From the NCBI RefSeq assembly GCF_006547045.1, contig NZ_CP041242.1, positions 692,001 to 756,000 of the forward strand: DNA of 64,000 nucleotides, written 5' to 3'. Shown here piece after piece: positions 1-9,301 of this stretch (its first letter is position 1; the number at the start of each line of letters is the position of its first letter). The stretch is from Lysobacter alkalisoli. GTDB lineage: Bacteria > Pseudomonadota > Gammaproteobacteria > Xanthomonadales > Xanthomonadaceae. The position numbers were made by a program, and so were the translations under genes. The notes below the pieces were generated by a model. It saw only the letters and a list, made by a program, of their open reading frames with translations. It did not search any database and had not been told where the DNA came from.

Positions 1-321
1 GCGGGCGACGCCCTTGTAGTCGACGCCATGGTGGTCGTAGAAGCGGGCATCCTCGATCGCGATGAAGGCCTGCTTGAGGCGCTCCGGCACCTCGTCGATC
101 TTCACCGGAACGCGACGCATTTCACCGAACTGGGCGATCAGCTGGCCGTCGCGCGCATGAACGTACATCGGCTCCTGCAGCTCGACGGTGCGCAGGGTCT
201 CGACATCGGGAAGCTTGGGCACGATGGAGTAATACACAATGCCCAAAGCGATGGCGGCCAGCACCGCCGCGCCAACCAGGGCCGCCAGCGCCCAGCGCAG
301 CAAGCGTCGAATTCGTGACAT
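1..321 (-). CDS. mrcA: Penicillin-binding protein 1A, N-terminal part (truncated by window edge)
   Basis: Bifunctional peptidoglycan glycosyltransferase/transpeptidase of the inner membrane. Only the first 107 codons are present. The frame begins at the ATG on the minus strand at 319-321 and stays open to base 1. Visible: a basic N-terminus (MSRIRRLLRW), one membrane anchor at about residues 10-33, then the conserved start of the family 51 glycosyltransferase domain with QLIAQFGEMRR and the catalytic-glutamate region FIAIEDARFYDHHGVD at about residues 85-100. It is divergent from pilM, the classical ponA-pilMNOPQ arrangement of gammaproteobacteria. The transpeptidase domain lies outside the window. 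Confidence 0.93.
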   Translation of the reverse strand, partial: MSRIRRLLRWALAALVGAAVLAAIALGIVYYSIVPKLPDVETLRTVELQEPMYVHARDGQLIAQFGEMRRVPVKIDEVPERLKQAFIAIEDARFYDHHGVDYKGVAR

Positions 322-360
322 CGTGATCCGGTTCCGGGTTGCAGATGAGTACGGGCGGGC

Positions 361-366
361 AGTATA
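361..366 (-). promoter_or_regulatory. Putative -10 element for mrcA
   Basis: On the minus strand a TATACT hexamer lies about 40 bases before the mrcA start codon. No convincing -35 hexamer is seen at the expected distance, so this is a tentative promoter call. Confidence 0.35.
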
Positions 367-467
367 GATGACTCGCCCGGGAGCGCCGGGCCAGTCAGGG
401 GGAGGGGGTTCAGGCCGTCGACAGCGGCCATAAAGTGACGACGAGGGGCAGATTCTGCATGAAGTGG

Positions 468-495
468 TTGCCAGCCTCTCAAAAGTCCGTTATCT
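468..495 (+). promoter_or_regulatory. Putative sigma-70 promoter of the pilMNOPQ operon
   Basis: TTGCCA (468-473), a 16-base spacer and TTATCT (490-495) lie about 50 bases before the pilM start. The rest of the 322-548 gap between mrcA and pilM shows no other feature I can support. Confidence 0.45.
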
Positions 496-497
496 AA

Positions 498-1606
<1,109 letters not shown>

Positions 1607-1607
<1 letters not shown>

Positions 1608-2380
1608 TGGCAAGAATCAATCTGCTCCCATGGCGCGTCGACCGTCGCAAGCAGCGGCAGAAAGAGTTCGGCGTGATGGTGGCGCTGGCCGCGCTGGGCG
1701 CGATCGCGCTCTCCTTCCTCATCATCAGCTACTACAACGGCCAGATCAGCGGCCAGAACGCCCGCAACGGTTTCCTCAAGCAGCAGATCACCGAGGTCGA
1801 CAAGCAGATCAAGGAAATCGAGGAGCTGGAAAAAACCAAGGGCCGGCTGTTGGCACGCAAGGAAGTCATCGAAGATCTGCAGGCCAACCGCTCGCAGATG
1901 GTGCACCTGTTCGACTCGCTGGTCCGCACCATTCCCGACGGCGTGATCCTGACTGCGATCAAGCAGGACGACAAGACCCTGAGTCTGACCGGCCGCGCGC
2001 AGTCGAACTCGCGGGTCAGTACCTATATGCGCAACCTCGAAGGCTCCGGCTGGATGACCAGGCCCGATCTGTCGGTCATCGAGGCCAAGGGCGAAGACAA
2101 GGGGTTGCCGTACGAGTTCAAGCTGCAGGTCACTCTTGCCAATCCGAATGCCGGAGAGGATGAAGGTGGCGAGATCAACCTGGATGAGGAGCCGCTGACA
2201 GACGGGGCCACAACCGGAGCCGCAGCGCCTGCGAGCCTGATGGAGGCATCCGGCGCGCCTGCGACGGGGGAACCGAGCGGCGAATCCGCGCCTGCGGAGC
2301 AAGCCGACAGCGCCGAGCCGGCCGCGGATGAGGCTGGAGAAGCCGCTCCCGCCGAACCCGCAACAGGAGCTGCGTCATGA
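1607..2380 (+). CDS. pilN: Type IV pilus inner-membrane alignment protein PilN
   Basis: Bitopic inner-membrane protein of the PilM-N-O-P alignment subcomplex. 257 residues. The N-terminal MARINLLPWR is the conserved tail that docks into PilM. One transmembrane segment follows at about residues 22-43, then a coiled-coil stretch (about 45-95, rich in Q, E and K) and a ferredoxin-like periplasmic domain. The C-terminus (about 185-257) is an Ala/Pro/Glu-rich low-complexity tail that many homologues lack. The start overlaps the pilM stop by one base and the stop overlaps pilO by four, so translational coupling is likely. Confidence 0.95.
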
Positions 2381-3033
2381 GCAAGAAAAAGGTCTCCCTG
2401 CGGGAGCTCGATTTCAACAACATGGGAAGCTGGCCGCAGCAGGCCAAGATCGGCTTCTGCGTGATCATGGGCCTGATCATCGTCGGTCTGGCCTGGTACC
2501 TGTTCATCAGCGACCAGCGCGAGCAGTTGGAACGGCTGGAGCGGACCGAATCCGAGCTGCGGACCGAATTCGAGACGAAGCAGAGCCGTGCGGCCAACCT
2601 CGAACCGCTCAAGCAACAGCTCGCGCAGATGGAGCAGCAGCTCCAGCAGATGCTGCGCCAGTTGCCGAGCAAGACCGAGATGCCGGATCTGATCGTCGAC
2701 ATTTCGCAGACCGCGCTGGCCACCGGCATCAGCAACGAGCTGTTCCAGCCCGGACCCGAGCAGCCGCGCGAGTTCTACGCCGAGAAGCCGATCGAGTTGC
2801 GCATGGTGGGTTCCTACCACCAGTTCGGTTCCTTCGTCAGCGGTGTCGCCTCGCTGCCGCGCGTGGTCATCATGACCATGCACGACATTTCGCTGCAGCC
2901 CAAGGGCAAGGACAAGAATGCTCCGATCCTGCCCAACAGCCCGCTTGAACTGGTCGGCACGGTCAAGACCTATCGCTATCTCGACGAAGAAGAAGTCGCC
3001 GAGCAGCAGGCGGCCCAGGCCGGTAGTAAATGA
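2377..3033 (+). CDS. pilO: Type IV pilus inner-membrane alignment protein PilO
   Basis: Partner of PilN in the inner-membrane alignment complex; the PilN/PilO heterodimer binds PilP and controls pilus dynamics. 218 residues, with a short cytoplasmic N-terminus (MSKKKVSLRELDFNNMGSWP), a transmembrane helix at about residues 28-48, a coiled coil at about 50-100 and a globular periplasmic domain with the family motif FYAEKPIELRMVGSYHQFG near residue 130-150. ATGA overlap with pilN. Normal length and architecture for the family. Confidence 0.95.
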   Translation: MSKKKVSLRELDFNNMGSWPQQAKIGFCVIMGLIIVGLAWYLFISDQREQLERLERTESELRTEFETKQSRAANLEPLKQQLAQMEQQLQQMLRQLPSKTEMPDLIVDISQTALATGISNELFQPGPEQPREFYAEKPIELRMVGSYHQFGSFVSGVASLPRVVIMTMHDISLQPKGKDKNAPILPNSPLELVGTVKTYRYLDEEEVAEQQAAQAGSK

Positions 3034-3049
3034 AAGGGAGAGCGTGAGA

Positions 3050-3604
3050 ATGCATATTCCAAATACCTCTGCCGTTCATCCTCTGCCGCGGATGTTGCTC
3101 GCAGGCGCGATGTTGATCGTTCTGGCAGGTTGTGGGCGCGGGATCACCAGTACACCGGGTGATGCGCCGAACCTCGACAAGTGGATCGCCGAGGTCAAGG
3201 CACGGCCAGCACCGCCGCTGGACCCGTTGCCGGTGATGCAGCAGTTCGAGACGTTCGAGTACGCCGCGCAGGGCATGCGCGACCCGTTCAGCCGCGCCTT
3301 CCGCGACGAAGACGGCAACAGTGGGCCACGCCCGGATTCGACCCGTCGCAAGCAGACGCTCGAGCAATTCCCGCTCGACAGTCTGGACATGGTCGGCACG
3401 CTTGGCAGTGGCGGCAGCATCGTGGCGCTGGTGATGGCGCCGGACAAGGTGACGTATCGGGTACGGCCCGGTGCCTACATGGGGCAGAGCGACGGTCGCG
3501 TGACCGCCGTCCATGAAGATCGCATCGAGTTGGTGGAACTTGTGCCGGATGGTGCGGGGGGCTGGCTTGAACGCCCGTCATCCGTCGCGTTGGAAGATCA
3601 ATGA
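3050..3604 (+). CDS. pilP: Type IV pilus inner-membrane lipoprotein PilP
   Basis: Lipoprotein that bridges the PilN/PilO heterodimer to the secretin PilQ. 184 residues from ATG 3050 (a GTG at 3044 is an alternative; GGGAG at 3036-3040 is better spaced for 3050). The signal sequence ends in the lipobox LAGC with Cys28. A disordered linker follows, including MRDPFSRAF at about residues 80-90 (the PilN/O-binding region in homologues), then the small beta-sandwich HR domain with LDMVGTLGSGGSIVALV and VRPGAYMGQSDGRV. Its stop overlaps the upstream ATG candidate of pilQ. Confidence 0.93.
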   Translation: MHIPNTSAVHPLPRMLLAGAMLIVLAGCGRGITSTPGDAPNLDKWIAEVKARPAPPLDPLPVMQQFETFEYAAQGMRDPFSRAFRDEDGNSGPRPDSTRRKQTLEQFPLDSLDMVGTLGSGGSIVALVMAPDKVTYRVRPGAYMGQSDGRVTAVHEDRIELVELVPDGAGGWLERPSSVALEDQ

Positions 3605-3621
3605 GTTTGGGGGATAGCACG

Positions 3622-5556
3622 ATGACCGTATTCAACGCCAACAGCCCGCGGCCGGCCCGGCGCGCAACATCCATGCGCAGTGCCGGGCTCGGTGTTGCCG
3701 TCGGCGCGATTGCGGCGTTCAGCGCCGTCCACGCACAGGAGCCGGCGCCTGTCGTTGCCCCGTTCGTGATCGGACAGGCCACGCCGGTATCCGGTACCGA
3801 TCCGGCCAAGCGCCTGCCCGATGCCATCGAAGTGTCGAAGATCGACTTCAAGCGCGGCGACGGCGGTGCCGGCCGGCTGGTCCTGAGCTTCAGCGGCGAG
3901 GGTGCCGCTCCGGATCTCCGCAGCAACGGCTCGACAGTGACCATCAACGTCGGCAACGCCGAATTGCCGGCCAGCCTGCAGCGCCCGCTCAACGTCACCG
4001 ACTTCGCCACCCCGGTGCAGCGCATTGATGCCCGCAACTCGGGCAACGGCACCATGTTGACCCTGAGCACCAAGGGCAACTACGAGTCGATGGCCTACCA
4101 GAGCGGAACCGATTACATCGTCGAGATCGTGCCGAGCGCGGCAGCGCCGGCCGGTCGCGCGGTCGGCGCCGCCACCTCGACCGGGGCGGTCGGCAGTGGC
4201 AGCGCCCAGAGGAACTATGGTGGCCGACCGGTGACCTTCAACTTCCAGGACGTGCCGGTGCGCACGGTGCTGCAGCTGATCGCCGAAGAGTCCGGTCTCA
4301 ACGTCGTTGCCGCCGACACCGTGCAGGGCAACGTCACCCTGCGCCTGGTCAACGTGCCATGGGACCAGGCCCTGGATCTGGTCCTGCAGGCCAAGGGGCT
4401 GGACAAGCGCCGCACCGGCAACGTGGTGTGGGTCGCACCACAGGCCGAGATCGCCAAGTACGAGCAGGACAAGGAAGATGCCCGCATCGCCCTCGATAAC
4501 CGTGTCGACCTGGCGACTGAATATATCCAGATCAACTATCACAACGCCGCGCAGATCTACAAGGCACTGACCGAGGCCAAGGGAATACAGAGCGGTGGCG
4601 AAAGAGGTCAGTCCGCTACGAACCAGAATGACAACGGATTCCTGTCGCCGCGTGGCCGCATTGTTGCCGATGAGCGCACCAATACCCTGATGATCAGCGA
4701 CATCCCGAAGAAGATCGTGCAGATGCGCGAGCTGATCCGGGTCATCGACCGTCCGGTCGACCAGGTTCTGATCGAGGCGCGGGTGGTGATCGCCACCGAT
4801 ACCTTCGCGCGCGAGCTGGGTGCCAGGTTCGGTATCTCCGGGTATACCCGCGACGGAGACGTGTGGTTCAACAGCTCCATCGAGAACAATATCGACAGCC
4901 AGAATTCGGCTGTTACCGCGGGCCCCGGTCAGACCTGGGAGCTCACGCGAGGGCTCATGAGCAATCTTGGTGTGACTGACCCGGCGGGCTCGGTTGCACT
5001 GTCGATCCTCAATGCCGGCTATGCGTTGGACATCGAGCTTTCCGCCATGCAGCAGCAGGGCCGCGGCGAGGTGATCTCCAATCCCCGCGTGGTCACGAGC
5101 AATCAGCGTGAGGCGGTGATCCGGCAGGGCCAGGAAGTGGGCTATGTCACTATCCGACCAGCCGGGCAGGGTACCGTGCCGACGCCCACCGTCGAGTTCA
5201 AGGACGTGCTGCTTGAGCTCAAGGTCACCCCGACCATTACCCATGACGGCCGCGTGTTCCTCAACATGAACGTCAAGAAGGACGAGATCGAGGGCTTCAT
5301 CAGTTCGGGCATCGGTCAGGTACCGCAGATCGCCAAGCGCGAGGTCAATACGGCGGTGCTTGTCGAGGACGGGCAGACGGTGGTTGTCGGCGGTGTCTAC
5401 GAGTTCGTCAATCGCGAGGACATCACCAAGGTGCCCTTCCTGGGTGACATCCCGTTCCTCGGCAACCTGTTCAAGAAGAAGGGCCGCAACAAGGACAAGG
5501 CCGAACTGTTGATCATGGTGACGCCAAAGGTGCTCCGCGTCGAACAGCGTGACTGA
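3622..5556 (+). CDS. pilQ: Type IV pilus outer-membrane secretin PilQ
   Basis: Forms the multimeric outer-membrane channel through which the pilus passes. 644 residues from ATG 3622, chosen because GGGGGA at 3609-3614 sits seven bases upstream; ATG 3601, overlapping the pilP stop, is in frame and would add seven residues. Order of parts: signal peptide ending near VHAQ, one visible AMIN-type beta domain (about 60-170), a secretin N0 domain (VTFNFQDVPVRTVLQLIAEESG), an N1 domain (about 300-390) and the C-terminal secretin core with VISNPRVVTSNQREAVIRQG and VPFLGDIPFLGNLFK. Last gene of the operon, followed by a strong terminator. Confidence 0.96.
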   Translation: MTVFNANSPRPARRATSMRSAGLGVAVGAIAAFSAVHAQEPAPVVAPFVIGQATPVSGTDPAKRLPDAIEVSKIDFKRGDGGAGRLVLSFSGEGAAPDLRSNGSTVTINVGNAELPASLQRPLNVTDFATPVQRIDARNSGNGTMLTLSTKGNYESMAYQSGTDYIVEIVPSAAAPAGRAVGAATSTGAVGSGSAQRNYGGRPVTFNFQDVPVRTVLQLIAEESGLNVVAADTVQGNVTLRLVNVPWDQALDLVLQAKGLDKRRTGNVVWVAPQAEIAKYEQDKEDARIALDNRVDLATEYIQINYHNAAQIYKALTEAKGIQSGGERGQSATNQNDNGFLSPRGRIVADERTNTLMISDIPKKIVQMRELIRVIDRPVDQVLIEARVVIATDTFARELGARFGISGYTRDGDVWFNSSIENNIDSQNSAVTAGPGQTWELTRGLMSNLGVTDPAGSVALSILNAGYALDIELSAMQQQGRGEVISNPRVVTSNQREAVIRQGQEVGYVTIRPAGQGTVPTPTVEFKDVLLELKVTPTITHDGRVFLNMNVKKDEIEGFISSGIGQVPQIAKREVNTAVLVEDGQTVVVGGVYEFVNREDITKVPFLGDIPFLGNLFKKKGRNKDKAELLIMVTPKVLRVEQRD

Positions 5557-5583
5557 GTCGATGCCGGATGATCCGGCAGGATG

Positions 5584-5609
5584 AAAAAAGGGCCCTTGGG
5601 CCCTTTTTT
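5584..5609 (+). terminator. Rho-independent terminator after pilQ
   Basis: AAAAAAGGGCCC and GGGCCCTTTTTT are separated by TT, giving a strong hairpin with a T6 tail 27 bases after the pilQ stop. The symmetrical A/T tracts could let it work in both directions. Confidence 0.93.
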
Positions 5610-5722
5610 CATGGGCTTTGGCCCCTGTTTGAATCATCGATGAAGCTGATCGGGCGGGAGCCGTTGAACCGACGGCACCGAAACAGGTCAAACTGGGGCA
5701 CTCCCCACGAGCCGAGAACACG

Positions 5723-6724
5723 ATGGACAGCATGACGGCCGAGACGGCCAGCGGCACTCGTCTTCACGACACCTTCAAGGCCCTGCGCGATGCGCTGTCG
5801 GCGGAGATCGTCGGCCAGGCAGCGCTGATCGAACGCCTGCTGATCGCCCTGCTGGCCGATGGCCATCTGCTGGTCGAGGGCGCGCCCGGCCTGGCCAAGA
5901 CGACCGCGATCCGCGCACTGGCCTCGCGGCTGGAGGCGGACTTTGCCCGCGTCCAGTTCACCCCCGACCTGCTGCCCGCCGACCTGACCGGCACCGAGGT
6001 CTGGCGTCCTCAGGACGGGCGCTTCGAGTTCCAGCCCGGACCGGTGTTCCACCCGATCCTGCTCGCCGACGAGATCAACCGCGCACCGGCCAAGGTGCAG
6101 TCGGCGTTGCTGGAGGCGATGGGCGAGCGCCAGGTGACGGTGGGCCGGGCGACCTATCCGTTGCCACAGCTGTTCCTGGTGATGGCGACCCAGAATCCGA
6201 TCGAGCAGGAGGGCACCTTTCCGTTGCCCGAAGCCCAGCTCGACCGCTTCCTGATGCACGTACACATCGGCTATCCGGAGGCGGAAGCCGAAACCGAGAT
6301 CCTGCGGCTGGCGCGCGAGCGTGCACGCGAGACGATGCAACACAAGCCTGCGATGGTCGAGCGCATCCCGATCGAGGATGTGTTCGCCGCCCGCGCCGCC
6401 GTGCTCGACTTGCACGTCGCGCCGGCGGTCGAGCGCTACCTGATCGAGCTGGTGCTGGCCTCGCGTGATGCGGCCCGCTATGACGCCGCCCTCGGTCGCC
6501 GCATCGCCTGGGGTGCGAGCCCGCGTGGTTCGATCGCGCTGGAGCGTTGCGCGCGCGCGCATGCCTGGCTGGCCGGGCGTGACTACGTGACGCCGGACGA
6601 CGTGCGCGGAGTTGCCCCCGACGTGCTGCGCCACCGCGTGCTGCCCAGCTACGAGGCGACCGCCGAAGGCTGGGATGGCGCCCGCCTGGTCACCGAGCTG
6701 TTGCGGTTGGTTCCGCTGCCCTGA
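5723..6724 (+). CDS. MoxR-family AAA+ ATPase
   Basis: Cytoplasmic chaperone-like ATPase. MoxR proteins are thought to remodel or insert cofactors into partners carrying von Willebrand domains. 333 residues, standard for the family. Walker A GAPGLAKTT (about residues 54-62), Walker B ILLADEINRAP (about 113-123), sensor-1 MATQNPIEQEGTFPLPEAQLDR (about 154-175, shown in part) and a lid domain at the C-terminus. It heads a six-gene run, MoxR-DUF58-DUF4381-VWA-VWA/TPR-BatD, whose later members overlap by four bases. The 113-base gap before it holds the pilQ terminator and no promoter I trust. Confidence 0.93.
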   Translation: MDSMTAETASGTRLHDTFKALRDALSAEIVGQAALIERLLIALLADGHLLVEGAPGLAKTTAIRALASRLEADFARVQFTPDLLPADLTGTEVWRPQDGRFEFQPGPVFHPILLADEINRAPAKVQSALLEAMGERQVTVGRATYPLPQLFLVMATQNPIEQEGTFPLPEAQLDRFLMHVHIGYPEAEAETEILRLARERARETMQHKPAMVERIPIEDVFAARAAVLDLHVAPAVERYLIELVLASRDAARYDAALGRRIAWGASPRGSIALERCARAHAWLAGRDYVTPDDVRGVAPDVLRHRVLPSYEATAEGWDGARLVTELLRLVPLP

Positions 6725-6843
6725 GTGATTATTTGGCCACCGATCACGCGGATGAACGCGGGCAAGGCAGGCGCCGGATACGACAGGCCTTGTCCGTGCT
6801 CATCCGCACCGGCCCGGGTCCACGAAGATTGTTCGAGCAAGGC

Positions 6844-7773
6844 ATGAGCGCACCTGCCGACAATGGCATCGAACCGACGCTGGCCGAGCTGGTCGCGTTG
6901 CGTGGCAGCGCGACGGGTCGCCATCGTGCGCGGAAAGGCCGCTTTGGCGGCAGTGGCCATGCGCTGTCGCCGTTGCGCGGGCGCGGGATGGAATACGCCG
7001 AGTCGCGTGAATACGTGGCCGGCGACGATGCCCGCCACATCGATTGGCGACTCACCGCCCGCACCGGGCGCGCGCACACCAAGCTGTACCAGGCCGAGCG
7101 TGAGCGCCTGACCCTGATCGTCGGCGATACCCGGCCGTCGCTGTATTTCGGCACCCGGGTGCGTTTCAAGTCGGTGCAGGCGGCACGCGTGGGCGCGATC
7201 GCGGCCTGGGCCGCGGCCCGTGATGGCGACCGTATTGCGGCCCTGCGCGGCAGCGTGTCCGAACCGCCGGTCACGCCGGCGTCCGGCACCCGCGGGGTCC
7301 TGCGGGTGCTCGATGCGCTGGTGCGCTGGTACCGGCACGCGCCGGCCGACGATGCCGGGCTTGCGGTGGCGCTGGAGCATGCCGAACGCCTGTTGCGTCC
7401 AGGTTCGCGGTTGGTGGTGCTGGCCGATCCGGCCAGCGTGGCGGCGATCCCGGAACGTCGCTGGCCGGTACTGGCCCAACATCACGAAGTGATCGTGCTG
7501 TTGCTGACCGACCCGCTGGAAACCGATCCGCCGAGGGCGCTGTTGCCGTTCCGTGCTGGAGTGGAGGGGGCGAGACAGGGGGATTCGCGGCTGGAGCTGG
7601 ATCTGGGCAGCGCTGCGCTGCGCTCGCGCTGGAACCAGGCATTCAAGGTGCCGGTGGAGGCCGCCCTCGAACGGCTGCCGGCTCGCGGCGTACGCGCCAT
7701 GGCCTTGTCCAGCGATGGCGACAGCGATGCCTGGCTGCCGCTGCTGGGCCGGGCGCGGCCACTGGTGGCGTGA
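6844..7773 (+). CDS. DUF58 domain-containing protein
   Basis: Cytoplasmic protein with a degenerate von Willebrand-like fold that is almost always found next to MoxR. 309 residues from ATG 6844; a TTG at 6733 is in frame but would add a 37-residue basic extension, and no ribosome site supports it. The DUF58 signature is clear: SPLRGRGMEYAESREYVAGDDARHIDWRLTARTGRAHTKLY spans about residues 42-82, of which the YVAGDD..HIDW part is diagnostic. Its precise role is unknown; by context it is a client or adaptor of the upstream ATPase. Confidence 0.9.
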   Translation: MSAPADNGIEPTLAELVALRGSATGRHRARKGRFGGSGHALSPLRGRGMEYAESREYVAGDDARHIDWRLTARTGRAHTKLYQAERERLTLIVGDTRPSLYFGTRVRFKSVQAARVGAIAAWAAARDGDRIAALRGSVSEPPVTPASGTRGVLRVLDALVRWYRHAPADDAGLAVALEHAERLLRPGSRLVVLADPASVAAIPERRWPVLAQHHEVIVLLLTDPLETDPPRALLPFRAGVEGARQGDSRLELDLGSAALRSRWNQAFKVPVEAALERLPARGVRAMALSSDGDSDAWLPLLGRARPLVA

Positions 7774-8228
7774 TGGTTGTCGCAACACTGATCCTGCGCG
7801 ATATCCATCAGCCGTCGGCACCGTCGTGGTGGCCGCCGGCACCGGGCTGGTGGCTGCTGGCGCTGGGGATACTGGCGCTGCTGGCGGGTTTCGGATGGTG
7901 GCTGCGCCGCCGGCGCCGTCATCGCGAGCGGATCGCCGCCCTGTTCGACGGCATGGTCGATGCTGCGCCGACCCCGGCGGCACAGGTCGCGGCGATGTCC
8001 GAACTGTTGCGTCGCGCGGCCCGTTCGCGCGACGCGAATGCCGACCGTCTGAAGGATGCGGCCTGGCGCGCGTTCCTCGACCAGGGACAGTCGCTGCCGC
8101 GTTTCGATGGCGAACTCGGCAACCTGCTGCTCGACGGCGGCTATCGCCGGGAAGTCGACCCGGAGCAGGTGGCGCAGCTGCGGCCGCTGGTGCGGGCCCG
8201 CTTCCTCGAATGGATGGGGCTGCGATGA
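7773..8228 (+). CDS. DUF4381 domain-containing membrane protein
   Basis: Small protein of 151 residues with one transmembrane segment at about residues 27-47, preceded by a Trp/Pro-rich stretch (SWWPPAPGWWLL) and followed by a strongly basic RRRRRHRER stop-transfer run. The cytoplasmic remainder is helical. DUF4381 proteins occur in MoxR/Bat operons and have no known activity. The start overlaps the DUF58 stop (GTGATG; GTG 7770 is also possible), and the stop overlaps the next gene by four bases. Confidence 0.86.
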   Translation: MVVATLILRDIHQPSAPSWWPPAPGWWLLALGILALLAGFGWWLRRRRRHRERIAALFDGMVDAAPTPAAQVAAMSELLRRAARSRDANADRLKDAAWRAFLDQGQSLPRFDGELGNLLLDGGYRREVDPEQVAQLRPLVRARFLEWMGLR

Positions 8229-9301
8229 GCATGTCCCTGCTGCCTGTGTCGGTGTCGTCGCCATGGCTGGCTTCGTGGCCGGAATTGCAGCTGGTCTGGC
8301 CGCTGTGGCTGCTGGCCATCCCCCTTCCTTTGCTGGTGTTGTGGCTGTTGCCGGCCGCGCCGGTATCTTCGCCGGCCCTGCGCCTGCCGCATGCGGCGCG
8401 ACTGGCCGAGGTTGCGGGAGGGGGAAGGCGGGGCCGCCCCGGTCTCGGGCCGGGCCTGTTGCTCTGGCTGGCCTGGATCCTGCTCTGCGTGGCCGCGGCC
8501 CGGCCGCAGCAGCTCGGCGAGCCGGTGCAGCCGCCGCAGTCGGCGCGCGACCTGATGCTGGCGCTGGACCTGTCGGGCAGCATGCAGGAGCCGGACATGA
8601 GTCTCGGTGGACGCCCGGTCGACCGTCTGACCGCGGCCAAGGCGGTGCTGGCCGACTTTCTCGACCGCCGTGTCGGCGACCGGGTCGGGCTGCTGGTGTT
8701 CGGCCGCCGCGCCTACACCCTGACCCCGCTGACCCTCGACCATGAGTCCGTACGCCAGCAGCTGCAGGACAGCGTGGTTGGCCTGGCCGGTCAGGAAACC
8801 GCGATCGGCGATGCGATCGGCCTCGCGGTCAAGCGCCTGCGCGAGCAGCCCGAGGGCAAGCGCGTGCTGATCCTGCTGACCGATGGCGTCAACACCGCCG
8901 GCCTGCTGGAGCCGCTGAAAGCCGCCGAGCTGGCGCGCGACAACGGCGTGCGCGTGCACACGGTCGCATTCGGTGGCGACGGCGTGCTGTCGGTGTTCGG
9001 TTTCCAGTTGCCAATGCCGGGTGGTGGCGACGAAATCGACGAGAACGCCCTGCGTGCGATCGCCGAGCAGACCGGCGGCCGTTTCTTCCGCGCCCGCGAC
9101 ACCGCCCAGTTGGCCGGCATCTATGCCGAGATCGACCGTCTCGAGCCGGTCGAGCGCCCCGGACCGGCATTGCGACCGCGGATCGAACGCTATGCGTGGC
9201 CGCTGTCGGCCGCGTTCGTGCTGGCCCTGTTGTCGTTCCTGCTGGGGCCGCACAGGCGGCGCGCAGATCCTGGGCCGGCTCTTGGGAGGACAGGGCAATG
9301 A
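8225..9301 (+). CDS. VWA domain-containing membrane protein, BatA-like
   Basis: 358 residues. N-terminal membrane segments at about residues 22-42 and 75-95 and a C-terminal helix at about 320-340 enclose a periplasmic von Willebrand A domain. The metal-ion-dependent adhesion site is intact: DLSGS near residue 115, a conserved Thr (QETAIGDAIG) and LLTDGVNTAG near residue 220. Bat proteins bind partner proteins through this metal site. ATGA overlap with the DUF4381 gene and with the following VWA/TPR gene shows a tightly coupled operon. Confidence 0.9.
   Translation: MSMSLLPVSVSSPWLASWPELQLVWPLWLLAIPLPLLVLWLLPAAPVSSPALRLPHAARLAEVAGGGRRGRPGLGPGLLLWLAWILLCVAAARPQQLGEPVQPPQSARDLMLALDLSGSMQEPDMSLGGRPVDRLTAAKAVLADFLDRRVGDRVGLLVFGRRAYTLTPLTLDHESVRQQLQDSVVGLAGQETAIGDAIGLAVKRLREQPEGKRVLILLTDGVNTAGLLEPLKAAELARDNGVRVHTVAFGGDGVLSVFGFQLPMPGGGDEIDENALRAIAEQTGGRFFRARDTAQLAGIYAEIDRLEPVERPGPALRPRIERYAWPLSAAFVLALLSFLLGPHRRRADPGPALGRTGQ

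Noticed and set aside
3598-5757. A 719-codon minus-strand frame opposite pilQ
   Set aside because: It runs through the pilQ terminator and into moxR, which no real gene would do here. It is a shadow.
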